Notes: generated from the sequence alone by a model not told the origin. 12,752 nucleotides of DNA from Isohypsibius dastychi (GCA_034696485.1 JAQIWT010001060.1:1-12752), one strand, 5' to 3'; positions 1-9,088 are shown, counted from the stretch's first letter. Numbers and translations are program-made.

Positions 1-359
1 TTCTTTTCGTGTAATTTTTGTGTTTGTCGAATCAAGGGATGACAGAATTGAAAATGATGAATCGAAACACTTCAGTTGAACCCGTACGTTTCAACGAGGG
101 AAAGTGAAAAAACGGCGTTCTGGAGAGCATTCATCAGCACCGTTTGCTCGTTCGCTAGCGCGAACCGAGTGAGGTCCGCGGGCATCACCAATTAGTTCAT
201 AATTAACCAGAGATAAATTTGTTGTTGTTTTATGAACATTTCATGAATTGTTTCACCATGCATACTCGAAGACTAATAAATCGCGACGAAAAACAAAGAT
301 TGCGTTCATAAAAATCGTAAAAATCTGAGGTAAATGCAGAAAATCTTGGGCAAGGACAA
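1..359. other. AT-rich intergenic DNA, no gene seen
   Basis: I see no coding exon here. The only structure is a small hairpin at 147-169, where CTCG-TTCGC and GCG(c)GAA-CCGAG pair around TA with one or two bulged bases, followed by a CCGCGG-like patch at about 175-180. The satellite that follows becomes recognisable from about 360. Confidence 0.5.
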
Positions 360-1260
360 TAGTACGAATGCACATGAAGTCTCCGGAGGTTCGTCACTAA
401 TTGTTTTTGAGGCGCGTCTTCGCGGCATCCGCGTTCAAAAAGAATAATTTGAAAGATTGTTTTTTGTACTAACTTTCAAAAAAAACTCGACAAGAAATCA
501 TACGAATCACAACCGCAGATAAGGAATCAGCAGGTTTGCAAAAAAAAATTAATTGATAATAAATTATTAATTATTAATTTCAGAAATCATTTCGAATTCT
601 CTCAAGTCTTTTGAGGTTTGTCATCAATTATTATTTAGACGCGTCTGCCGCTTCGCGGCATCCGCGTTCGGAGATGATATTTTGAAAGGTTTTAATTGAA
701 ATTTATTTTCAAATAAAAACTAAAAATAAGAACTCGACATGAAATCATCCAAAAGACAACCGGAATTAACAAGAGATCAGCCAGTTTGCAAAACAAAAAC
801 TAAATTGATAATAAATCATTAATTAGTAATTTCAGAAATCATTTCGAATTCTCTCAAGTCTTTCCAGGTTTGTCACCAATTATTATTCAGACGCGTCTGC
901 CGCTTCGCGGCATCCGCGTTCGGAGATGATATTTTGAAAGGTTTTCATTGAAATTTATTCTCAAATATAGACTAAAAATAAAAAATCGACAAGAAATAAT
1001 CCAAAAGACAACCGGAATAACAAGAGATCAGCCAGTTTGCAAAACAACAAAAACTAAATTGATGATAAATTACTCCGTTCTCGCGATAAATTCGCCATAT
1101 GGATACTAAAATCAGTGAGGGAAGACCGAGCAAGTGTGCGGCTGTCTGTCTCTCTGTCTCTCTCAGTGGTCCGGTCTCCACTCACTGATTTCACTTTCTA
1201 TGTGGCGAATTTATCGCGAGACTAGAGTATGAATTACTGGTTTTAGTCGGTGATATTCGG
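360..1260. repeat. Degenerate satellite array, three core copies of a ~252-bp monomer
   Basis: A monomer recurs here with hairpin cores at 412-434, 639-667 and 891-919; the second and third cores are 252 bp apart. Shared landmarks in order are CTCAAGTCTT, GAGGTTTGTCACCAATTATT, the GC-rich core, ATATTTTGAAAGG, ACTCGACAAGAAAT, CAGTTTGCAAAA and AATTGATAATAAATTATTAA. The intact core pairs ACGCG with CGCGT and, inside that, TGCCGC with GCGGCA around a TTC loop, with symmetric TC interior loops. The first copy lacks the inner left arm. A fourth monomer is cut by the foldback element at 1073-1227, and its right part resumes at about 1230 and fades into other sequence by about 1260. Copies are similar but clearly diverged, so this is an old array rather than a recent expansion. 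Confidence 0.85.
1073..1227. mobile_element. 155-bp foldback MITE, TA target site
   Basis: The terminal inverted repeats lie at 1073-1097 and 1203-1227. Both carry the block CTCGCGATAAATTCGCCA and differ only in a few outer bases. The pairing extends inward: AAATCAGTGAG near 1109 matches the complement of CTCACTGATTT near 1180, and AGACCG matches CGGTCT, so nearly the whole element folds back on itself. TA flanks both ends (1071-1072 and 1228-1229), as expected for Tc1/mariner-type movement. It has no transposase, so it would be non-autonomous. Removing it and one TA rejoins a satellite monomer that resembles the uninterrupted copy at 2234-2263. The superfamily assignment is an inference from the TA duplication and small size. 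Confidence 0.8.
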
Positions 1261-1519
1261 TTGGATCGATGTTAAAAACATTAAATATAAGTTGCTAATA
1301 AATGGGTTCAATATGTTTCAGATGATTGAGAGAACAAAACCAAACGAGTTTTGTCTACAGTTTGACTGATACAGTTAACTGTGTTTTACAAGGGTCCCTC
1401 CAGTTGAAGTGGTCACAATTTTCTTGGTCATAATACGGTTCAGGATGAAATCTCGAGTTCAATTTCATTTCCTCAGTCTGATAAAAACAGAATTAAGTTG
1501 CAGTAGAAACAAAACTCAC
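1261..1519. other. Non-satellite spacer between repeat blocks
   Basis: No gene is supported here. The stretch at 1231-1290 resembles 2500-2560 (both carry a GGTTGGAT segment followed by ATCGATGTT and AAAACAT), so the satellite blocks appear to share a common edge. A second short similarity links 1387-1411 (TACAAGGGTCCCTCCAGTTG) with 1775-1800 (TACAAAAGGTTCCGCCAAGT). Both suggest the blocks are parts of a larger duplicated or composite repeat. Confidence 0.45.
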
Positions 1520-1780
1520 GACAGAATCGGAGAAAGTGCACGAACATGAACAAGAAATGATACGAGAGACAACAAAAAACAACGAAAAATCTGCAAATTT
1601 GCAACAAGAGAAACTCAATTAATAACAAATAATAAAATAGTGATTTCAAATTATCTTAGGTTTTTTGAGGTCTGTCACCAATTATTGCTTAGACGCGTCT
1701 GCCGCTTCGCGGCATCCTCGTTCAGAAATAATATTTTGAAATATTTTAATTTGAAATCATTTTTTCAAAAACACTACAAA
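1520..1780. repeat. Isolated satellite monomer, fourth hairpin core
   Basis: This is one monomer with the usual order: AACAAGAAATGATA, a TTTGCAA patch, the TCAATTAATAACAAAT region, the GAGGTCTGTCACCAATTATT landmark and the GC-rich core at 1693-1721. The outer right arm reads CTCGT instead of CGCGT, which breaks one outer pair, but the inner six-pair stem is intact. It lies about 800 bp from the core before it and 379 bp from the next one, so extra sequence separates the blocks. An open frame over 1640-1921 only reads through this repeat and is not a gene. Confidence 0.75.
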
Positions 1781-2024
1781 AGGTTCCGCCAAGTTGAAAT
1801 TCATACAGGCATAACCTCTTTTTGTCATGGAAACACTCGCTTCCTAATTTACTCCAATGGCATTCAGAAGAATGTTCTTGAACTTCCTATTTTAACGTGG
1901 CTAAGCAGTATCCGCTGTTGAGTTACTGACGAATACTGTAGCTATTCCAAATTCTTGAGTCAGATAAAGATCCGTTTACATCGATCATATTTTCGACCCT
2001 GATTCTGATTTTATCTGAATATAT

Positions 2025-2530
2025 TTGATTTCTCTCAAGTCTTCTGAGGTTCGTCACTGATTATTATTAAGACGCGTCTGCCGATTCGCGGCATCCGCGT
2101 CCGCGGAAAGAACACTTTGGAGGATTTCATTTCGAACCAACTTCTAATCAAAACTAAAAACTTGACAAGAAATAATGTAAGAGACAACAGAAAATGAAAC
2201 AGAAACCATCAAGCTTGCAACAGAAAACAACTCAATTGATAATCAATTATGAATTAGCGATTTCAAAAGTGATTTTTCTACTTTTTCAAGTCTTCTGAGG
2301 TCTGTCACCAATTTTAATTTACATGCGTCTGCCGCTTCGCGGCAACCGCGATCATAAAGTATATTTTGAAAAGTTTTAATCAAAAATCATTTCCAAATGA
2401 AATTTAAAAATAAAAACTCGACAACAAATAATACAAGACACAACCCGGAGTAACAATAAATCCGCAGGTCTTCAACAAAAATAACTTTATTGATTGTAAA
2501 TTATTATTTGGTGATTTTAACCGGTTGGAT
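2025..2530. repeat. Two adjacent satellite monomers, fifth and sixth cores
   Basis: Two monomers lie head to tail, with cores at 2072-2100 and 2323-2351, 251 bp apart, the same period as the first array. In the fifth core the inner arm reads TGCCGA (last base changed). In the sixth the outer arms read ATGCG and CGCGA, keeping only part of the outer stem, while the inner TGCCGC/GCGGCA stem is unchanged. The segment 2234-2263 is an uninterrupted version of the sequence that the foldback element split in the first array. Confidence 0.8.
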
Positions 2531-4770
2531 TCTGTTGCATCGATGTTGAAAACATGAAACTGGAAAAGCGAGAAATTGAAATGAAAGGCTGAATGGAGAA
2601 AACCGTGAATCTTTCAGTAAGCTCGATAACTCATGGTCTTTTTTTCGCTCAGTTTTCACCAGAACTGTCCTGTCTCAAATCAATAAATATATCTCAGAAC
2701 AATGTCTTTGGTATTGGTTAGATGGTTTGTCACGAATTTTAATAAAAATTCATTCATTAATTATTCGTGGCGTAAACCGTTAATTAATAATTAATTACGG
2801 GCAGAATGTTAAAAACGATTGATTTAGTTACATAAAGAATTAATGCCACAAATATTGCACCTCTTAATTCGAGACCTCTTATTCCGTGAATTATTAAACT
2901 GATTGGGAAATTCAAATATCCGGGAATGAAAGAGAGCCAAATCGATATCCGCATTGATTTCGTAGTCGTACACAAGAATAAAATCTAGTATAAAGATCAA
3001 TCAGAAATTATCAATCATGGTAAATGACGGTTACCAATGACGATCATTAAACAACGATCACTTTATATCTTAATTGTTTATTACTTTACACGTTATATAC
3101 TTCATATCTTTATTGTTAATTCTGACTGAATCCATTTCATCAATTTGAAAATATTTTGGGATCAAGTTTTCAGATTTTCTGGGATTTAGATTCCGGATTT
3201 TTAATTTTGATTACTTGGCTACGTACTGAATATAGGTTTGGCTACCGAAATAATCTTTTGGCGATCATGATCTTGCGAATCAGTAGCAAATAGAACGAAG
3301 AAATGTTCACCTGCAGCTACCTAGAAAATTCTCCTGACATTATACTTTTGTTCTGATTCAGCTGTATTTAGTTATTGGACGTATCTTGGTAAGTCTTTGC
3401 AAGCAAACTCCATTTTGTGATATTTTTTGTTCCGAAATAATTTATTTTGTTACTGATGGAAATCACCAAATAATAATCAAAAATAAGTACGGTATTTCTT
3501 GTTTCGAACTTTGCAGTCATTGAAAGCGAGATTTATTCAGTATTTTGTATCCTGAACGATTCGAATTTATTTATAACCATTTCGTAATTGTTAAATCGAA
3601 AACAATCCAAATCTACTTTTGTGAAAATAAATAAAGAGAGATATTCACGAGCATTCCATAACTCAATAAAGATGCGCTATAAAGAAACTAGAAGAATTTG
3701 CTACCCGAACAGCTGATTCAGTCGGTCAGATTTCTCCTTTGAGAACAAATGTTATCACAGAATCACCTCAAAACCAAGCTCAGTGATTGCGAATAATTAA
3801 TAATTTTTATCAACTTCATAATCGAATAAGCAAAAACTCAATCAGCAAAAAAAGTATGCGAACTTTACCGTTATTCTGCTTGATTATTCATGCGAAAAAA
3901 AAATCGATCAATTCGGTAAACCCCAATATTGCTTCATAATTATTAACGTTCACATGCCATGAAATGTACGCATTAGAATCTGCTACAAAATTATCATTGA
4001 CGTAACATAACGTCCAATAATATGACAATTAGGACCTCCATTTTGGATGGCAAATAAATACGCAATTGGGAACTTCAGGAAACATAAGAGCCCAAGGATA
4101 AGAGCCAGAAATCAAAACTCCCTCGAAATATTGAATGTAAAGAGGTACCGTCCAGACAACAAAACGGATATATATTATTAAGGAAGGAATATTGCAATGA
4201 ACTAATCTTGAAATATCCGGAAAAGGATATAGCAGTCTACTTCCAGGAAACAAAAACGAAATTCAGTCAACTTACAGAAGCGAAACAAAATGTGAGTAGG
4301 AATTTTTTTCCCCCGAATTACGTTCAACAATATTTTGAAAATAATTCAGCTATATTCTAGTTTTACAGCAATACTGTATTCGAGAAATAACCGGAAGTAC
4401 TTCGAAACAACAACATCAAGCTGAAACAATCCAAGGTCAGCCAAATTAGAACCATCAGATTACTGGTAAACAGTGTGTCACTGAACTTTTCCACGAATCG
4501 TGGAAATTTGTGATTCTACCAACAGGCCTAAGGCTTTCACAGAATATAGACGTCTGCACGCTTGGAGCATTTATCGTAGAATTCCGTGAATGTCGACCAT
4601 GAAATCCGTCATACTACGAAAAGGGAGTTAGCAAACTAGAAGAAATCAACGATCAACCAGCGCTAATCTAGGACAACTTGTTAGAGTCGCAACCTCAATC
4701 TCAAGAATACAAATTATTGTTACATCATAATGCAATACAACAACACTTCGTGATAAGTAATTCCGAAACT
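2531..4770. other. AT-rich region without a supportable gene
   Basis: No exon chain with matching splice phases could be built here. Two minus-strand open stretches, at 2784-2975 and 4029-4253, read like hydrophobic membrane segments, but neither has an ATG start or convincing splice partners. A diverged tandem duplication sits at 3061-3138. The strong-looking minus-strand acceptor TTGTTTCAG near 4435 leads into a short hydrophobic frame but does not match the phase of the candidate exon at 4774-4957. The rest is AT-rich sequence with short homopolymer runs. Confidence 0.5.
3061..3138. repeat. Diverged 39-bp tandem duplication
   Basis: CTTTATATCTTAATTGTTTA at 3061 recurs in altered form as CTTCATATCTTTATTGTTAA at 3100. 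Both copies are AT-rich, so part of the similarity may be compositional. Confidence 0.35.
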
Positions 4771-4773
4771 CAC

Positions 4774-5086
4774 AATTAATCTTCTGACTCCATATCGTTG
4801 GCCATAAAATTCCTGGTCCACACTCCACAGTCCCAAAATCTTTTTTCCCGTTAGAATACTCGTAGGCAGAGAATGGCATGAATGGAAAGATTTGAAGAAT
4901 CGAAATAAGAAAGCAAACTAGTTCAGCTGGAATAGCTCGAGAAGAGGAGAAGACTGACTGAAATATTCGAAAATCCTGATACACGGGCGTTGGGGCATGG
5001 GGATCCCCATGAAGGGGTACTGGGCGTACATTCTCATATGCCTGTGGCGCCAGACTGATTGAAATGGAACGACTGATTTTCACATC
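4774..5086 (-). CDS. Candidate 5' part of a four-helix membrane protein (partial)
   Basis: I do not recognise the family with certainty. The best-supported part is an internal exon at 4774-4957: acceptor ATATTTCAG, 184 nt open in phase 0, donor T|GTGAGTTT leaving phase 1. It encodes about 61 residues with one clear membrane helix (ELVCFLISILQIFPFMPF), then a polar loop with GKKDFG, then CGPGILWPTIW, which could lead into a second helix. This layout resembles the first half of MS4A/CD20-like tetraspan proteins and of the gene at 9141-10035; that link is an inference from topology only. The frame also stays open upstream to about 5086, giving a Pro/Tyr-containing hydrophilic stretch that would suit a cytoplasmic N-tail, but this part has no in-frame ATG (an in-frame TGA lies at 5093-5095), so it needs a further upstream exon. 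No phase-matching downstream exon was found, so this may be a gene fragment. Confidence 0.35.
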
Positions 5087-5186
5087 CAACTCTCAAACGT
5101 AAATCCCGCCCCTGGTTTTGCCTAAGACATGCCTAGGATTTCAGATTACGATCTAATTATACCGAATTCGGGTGGGCAGCATATTA

Positions 5187-5211
5187 TCCGCGGGCGCTTC
5201 GCTACCGCGGA
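5187..5211. repeat. Perfect GC-rich two-tier hairpin
   Basis: TCCGCGG (5187-5193) pairs perfectly with CCGCGGA (5205-5211), and inside it GCG pairs with CGC around a CTT loop, with only TA unpaired. It stands out against AT-rich surroundings and lies about 190 bp upstream of the ankyrin-type gene, between that gene and the candidate minus-strand exon. It shares the GCTTCGC heart and a CCGCG block with the satellite cores at 412-2351. A run of nine G follows at 5239-5247. The role is unknown; it could be a protein-binding site or a stray piece of repeat. Confidence 0.7.
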
Positions 5212-5398
5212 CAAAAATATCCTTCTTTAAAGTGAGAAGGGGGGGGGTGGTCCTGGATTTCAGTAGCTCAAACAGAGACAGACGTCCTAGCCTCTGCCCA
5301 TTTTGTGAAATGAAATGAGAACAGATTGCATTGTCTTATTTTACAAGTCCAGGTGTCGTTCTTTTTTCTCCTTTTTCCGCTTCCTCACCACTTCTGCC

Positions 5399-8320
5399 AT
5401 GACCAGTGGAAGAAGAAAGCATGAGCCTTATCCCGTAAACTCAGTAGATGATTTCCGAAGTTGGTTTCTTGCCAACGATCAGCAACTGCGGGATAAGCCG
5501 TCTGTGCTCGAAACATGGCGTCTGGAGAAACGACTTCGTGTCCTAGCTGGTTATTGTCTTGGACTTTCATCGAGCTACAGACCGAAATTGATTCGCGGAC
5601 TTCTTCCTCGCCATTATCTGAACTCCTGTATCAAGTACTTGGCATGGGACAAAAATTCGATGTCTCCTATCCACATTGCAGTCAAGGCGCAGAATTTAAC
5701 CATGACAAAGATTCTTCTGGACATGGGGGCATCTTTGGACGACCCAAAGGGTGTGTTTCGATTATGGCCCTTGGAGTTCCTGATTGATTCTCCGGATGAC
5801 GTTCGTAACCAGTTCCTACAAGTTGTTTGTGAAAAGAGAGGGACGACGGAATCGTTTCAAGGTAAAACCTGTTTCTCTTAAATGTTTTTTCTTGTTATTC
5901 AAGTTTCGTCTCTGGTGGTAGATTCGTTGGAAGTCCATGAGGGTGGGGTCGGCCATTTATTTGCTGCACTGCAACTGTCGCCTGACGCGATGAACCACTG
6001 GACATCAGAGATTTGCCACCAGGTTACCTTCGAATTATGGGATCGTGAACGAAGTGGACCCACGGAGAGCAATCTTGAACTGCTAGTGATGATGTACCAA
6101 AGCGGGAAAGTTCGGATCGACGACATGGTTTACCACGGGGCCGATTCCGCACTTTATAACAATTTACGGCGCGGGAAGATGGACGTTCTGAACTTTATGC
6201 TTCGCTCGTTAAAAGTGGATCCCAATTTGATCTTGATGTTTCCAAGACTGGAATTCAAACGTTCGTACCTCAAACCACAGACATTTGAACTCGTGCTCTG
6301 CAAACTCATCACTGCAGGACTGGAAATCTCCGTTTTGGTACGTACAATTTATAACGAACTCACTATCGGCAAACCTTAAACGGGGATGAACGAATTTCAA
6401 CCAAGATGAAGTGAAGAACAGCCTCAGATCGGGCCATTTTGAGATATATTGATTTCACTTGGCTCGTCTCCGAAATTTTCAGTTCGCAAACTGTGGCGCC
6501 GTTCCGATACTGTTAGCTGTTCTGAGTTCTTGTTTTCAGAATCGGGATAACATCAGTTGAAACATCAGTTTTCACTCCTCTTTTTTCCTGAACGGAATGG
6601 TGATCTCAACAGGGAGCGGGTTTTCTAGAGCTTGAAGCGGATATGGGTTCCCACAGAGTCTTTGATTGACCTAATTATTTATTAATTGATAATTACTCAG
6701 CTTTATCTCTGCTCAATTCGAAAGTCGATCAGAACCACATATGGCTTGGCTCACTCGACCCGACCGCCATCTCTCGTTGGTGTCTGACAACTTCATAAAC
6801 CTCGCTTCATAAACTTTTTTGCAAATCGAGTGGCTGCGTCGGATCATGAATCGGTTTGTCGTCGTCCGGCCATCACATCATGCTTTCGATTTGCTTCCGA
6901 CCGTTCCTGCTATACACATGGTCCGGAAGCTTTTGTATGTGTGGCATCAGAATCCAAGAACGATCACCAGTCTGGCGGTTTCAGTGAACCGGTTTATCCC
7001 CCTGTAAGTCGTTCGAGCTGTTTAAGTCAGGGGATTTAGGAGCGGTATACAGAGTACTTGCTTGTCATAAATATACCAGTAAAAAAACAGAAGTTTTTCC
7101 AGAATACAGGAGACTAAAGTCCCTTTGTATTTCGTCCAGCCGAGAATCCCAAGGCAAGACTCAAAAGAAAAACAAGAACCGTACCTCTATGGTACTGGTA
7201 ATTTTGACCGCTTCAAAGGACAACAAAGCCCAAAAAATTGAAAAGAATATTTAAAGAAATTTGGTTGAGCAAGAAAAAAGACTGCGAAAATTTAACGAAG
7301 CTCCGTGGATGTTTCCGAGGCTTGCTCCTATTTACCGAGGCTCCACGGATATCCGCGAGACTTGCTTACATTTCTTGAGTAGGCAGGAATTAGAACCTCG
7401 GATACACAACCTGGCCTGGTACAGTTTTGCAATGGCGAGCGGGGGGCGTAGTTAGTGACGCCATTCAATGTTAAGTCTATGGAGCCAACCTCAACCGCAA
7501 CCCACGGCCGATGGAGTACCCCGTTTATAGGACCATCCCCCTGGGGGGGGGGGAGGACAGAAATTAGCAACCTTGCTCTTGTGACCTGCATTGTGAAATT
7601 GATCACACACACTTCATGTTCACCGTAATCTTTGCAGCTTACTTGTTCAAAATGAGTGGCTGATTAGGACAAGATTGACCATGTATGGACGCAATGATGT
7701 GCGGGGTTCTTCACTTCGACAGTGTTCACTGCTTTACAAGCAGAGCAGCGTATATGTCCTGTGGAAGGCCATAGGAGCTGCTGTCCCGACCGCCAAAACT
7801 TTGGTGAAAGTCATCGAATATTCTGGATATCTGACCTTTGCTCGATTGGTCATGATGTTCGGTAGAGACTGCCCACTTAGCGGAATCGATGTTGACATTG
7901 TCTGGAATCGTGGAGATGTCGTCAGTGTGTTTCATTGGAATTGGGACCATCATCCTCATCTTGTCTTGAAAATAAAGGTAAACTTGAAGGAATTTATTGT
8001 TCCACATGCATGAAGTCTGCTGTTTCCAGGCTGATCTGAGAGAGAAACGATGCGTCGTGGCCTTTGTGAGAATAATGCTCCGTTCAACATCGGCAAGCGC
8101 AAACTGGTTCCGATTTCTCAAGGAGCTCATGGCGGCAAAGAATGTTCCGATTGACTTTATGCTGAAAGATCGGATGAGGTTGAAAACAATGGCTCTCGCG
8201 GCTTTCAATGATTCCATCCGGAAACATCCTCGGCATGTTGATCTGCCGGACAAGATTCGTCAGATGGTCGATGCTGAAGAGGATTTCAAGGTTCTGGAGG
8301 ATTATGGGATGGAAGATTGA
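5399..8320 (+). CDS. Ankyrin-repeat protein with possible SOCS-box-like C-terminus
   Basis: Proposed exons: 5399-5861; 5904-6337 (or from 5922, frame kept); 6483-6511; 6701-6779; 6831-7003; 7638-7977; 8030-8320, about 602 residues. Phases agree at every junction. Junctions 5861/5904, 7003/7638 and 7977/8030 have good signals (GTAAAA, GTAAGT and GTAAAC donors; TTTGCAG and GTTTCCAG acceptors). The join between 6483 and 6779 is weak: an alternative uses 6483-6555 with 6733-6779 and keeps the more ankyrin-like stretch FANCGAVPILLAVLSS. The start at 5399 follows GCC; an in-frame ATG at 5315 would add 28 residues. Residues about 88-116 (SPIHIAVKAQNLTMTKILLD then MGASLDD) match an ankyrin repeat; later repeats look degenerate. 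The C-terminus has an LKTMALAAF stretch resembling a BC box, with Ala for the usual Cys, then IRKHPRHVDLPDKI resembling the rest of a SOCS box. If real, it would be an ASB-type substrate adaptor of a cullin ubiquitin ligase. No membrane segments or signal peptide are seen. Ankyrin content is fairly sure; the SOCS call is tentative. Confidence 0.7.
7004..7637 (+). other. Long intron of the ankyrin-type gene, repeat-bearing
   Basis: This 634-nt intron begins with a strong donor (CCT|GTAAGTCG) and ends with CTTTGCAG; both sides are phase 2 and join to a Leu codon. It is about ten times longer than the gene's shortest introns. It holds a 40-bp tandem duplication at 7300-7379, a small GTACC/GGTAC hairpin near 7182-7196, and a CCCCC-T-G11 tract with its G run at 7543-7553. 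Open frames across it, such as 7261-7455, are not supported as coding. The length and content suggest a repeat insertion. Confidence 0.65.
7300..7379. repeat. 40-bp tandem duplication inside an intron
   Basis: The unit starting GCTCCGTGGATGTTTCCGAG at 7300 recurs at 7340 as GCTCCACGGATATCCGCGAG, each followed by a CTTGCT motif and an A/T-rich end. Flanking TTTAACGAAG and TTTCTTGAG look like partial further units. TCCGTGGA in one copy and TCCACGGA in the other are exact reverse complements, so the pair could also fold. Confidence 0.55.
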
Positions 8321-9082
8321 GTGTGTCCTTTAGCTGATATGTGTTCTCTTTGAGGAGATTTTTCGGCTTTTTTTTCTCTGTGTTCGATCGGCTAAACTTG
8401 GTGATACAGTACTTCTCTATGATGATGTTTGCTATTGGAGTGATTTTAATCGGTTGTCTGCTCTCCCAACTTTTCTTTCGCATGCCGAGCTAGTTAACGC
8501 TTAACCCGAGCAATGCTCCGTGTTTTAAACGAAAAGTTCATTGTGCTCTTCATTTGAGACCTTTCAGCCAAAATCACGTTTCATGAGATAGTTTGGGACA
8601 GCCACGGAACTTGATCGTTCGAGCGGCTGTCGGTTTGGTAGTGTTTAACACGTATGCTACTAATAACAATATAATGGCGATTTTAACGATCACAATCTGG
8701 TGACGGTTGGACGGAACACACTACATTATCAGGAACCGAGTGTCACATATCGACCGTTCACTGTGCAACTAACGTAGTTGTAAATACTGTACTGTAGTCT
8801 GCTCTTGCTTTACAAGCAGTGTGTGTGGCGTTATCAACAATTACTCAGATGAATATGACCACGATCGATAGAACTTGTTATGGACAGCGTTGCTTGAAAA
8901 AAGGACTCACTGTTTGTTCCAACCAGAAACTCGACACCATCGGTGTAATCATTAAAATATCACATGCTCCGGTTTCATCTTTCTTCAGTGTCAAATGTCG
9001 CTAACATGTTCGGGATAACAATGTTCCTATTTTTGGAAACTTTCAATAATTGTCTGCTCGACTTCTACCAAACATTGTACAA
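8321..9082. other. Intergenic region between two plus-strand genes
   Basis: It holds the presumed 3' UTR of the ankyrin-type gene and the upstream region of the next gene. No canonical AATAAA is seen close after the stop at 8320. Short open frames (8286-8483 minus, 8819-9004 plus) lack an ATG start and recognisable content. No other gene or repeat is evident. Confidence 0.5.
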
Positions 9083-9088
9083 TATAAA
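9083..9088 (+). promoter_or_regulatory. TATA box
   Basis: TATAAA lies 53 bp before the ATG at 9141. A start of transcription about 30 bp downstream, near 9112, would leave a 5' UTR of roughly 30 nt, a common arrangement in compact invertebrate genomes. Confidence 0.5.

Noticed and set aside
972-1181. Minus-strand open frame of 69 codons
   Set aside because: It runs through the foldback element and the satellite; it is a by-product of repeat sequence.
1640-1921. Plus-strand open frame of 93 codons
   Set aside because: It reads through a satellite monomer including the hairpin core; other copies of the monomer do not keep the frame.
360-2530. CRISPR-like array
   Set aside because: The repeats are about 252 bp apart, diverged, and the spacers are themselves similar; the DNA is animal in character.
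360-2530. Non-autonomous Helitron with internal tandem repeats
   Set aside because: The GC hairpins recall a Helitron end, but they occur in every monomer and I found no TC start, CTRR end or A/T insertion junction that would define an element.
7328-7612. Minus-strand open frame of 94 codons
   Set aside because: It covers the tandem duplication and the poly-C/G tract inside an intron and has no recognisable domain.
7726-8253. Minus-strand open frame of 175 codons
   Set aside because: It lies opposite two well-supported plus-strand exons and crosses their intron; it is antisense shadow.
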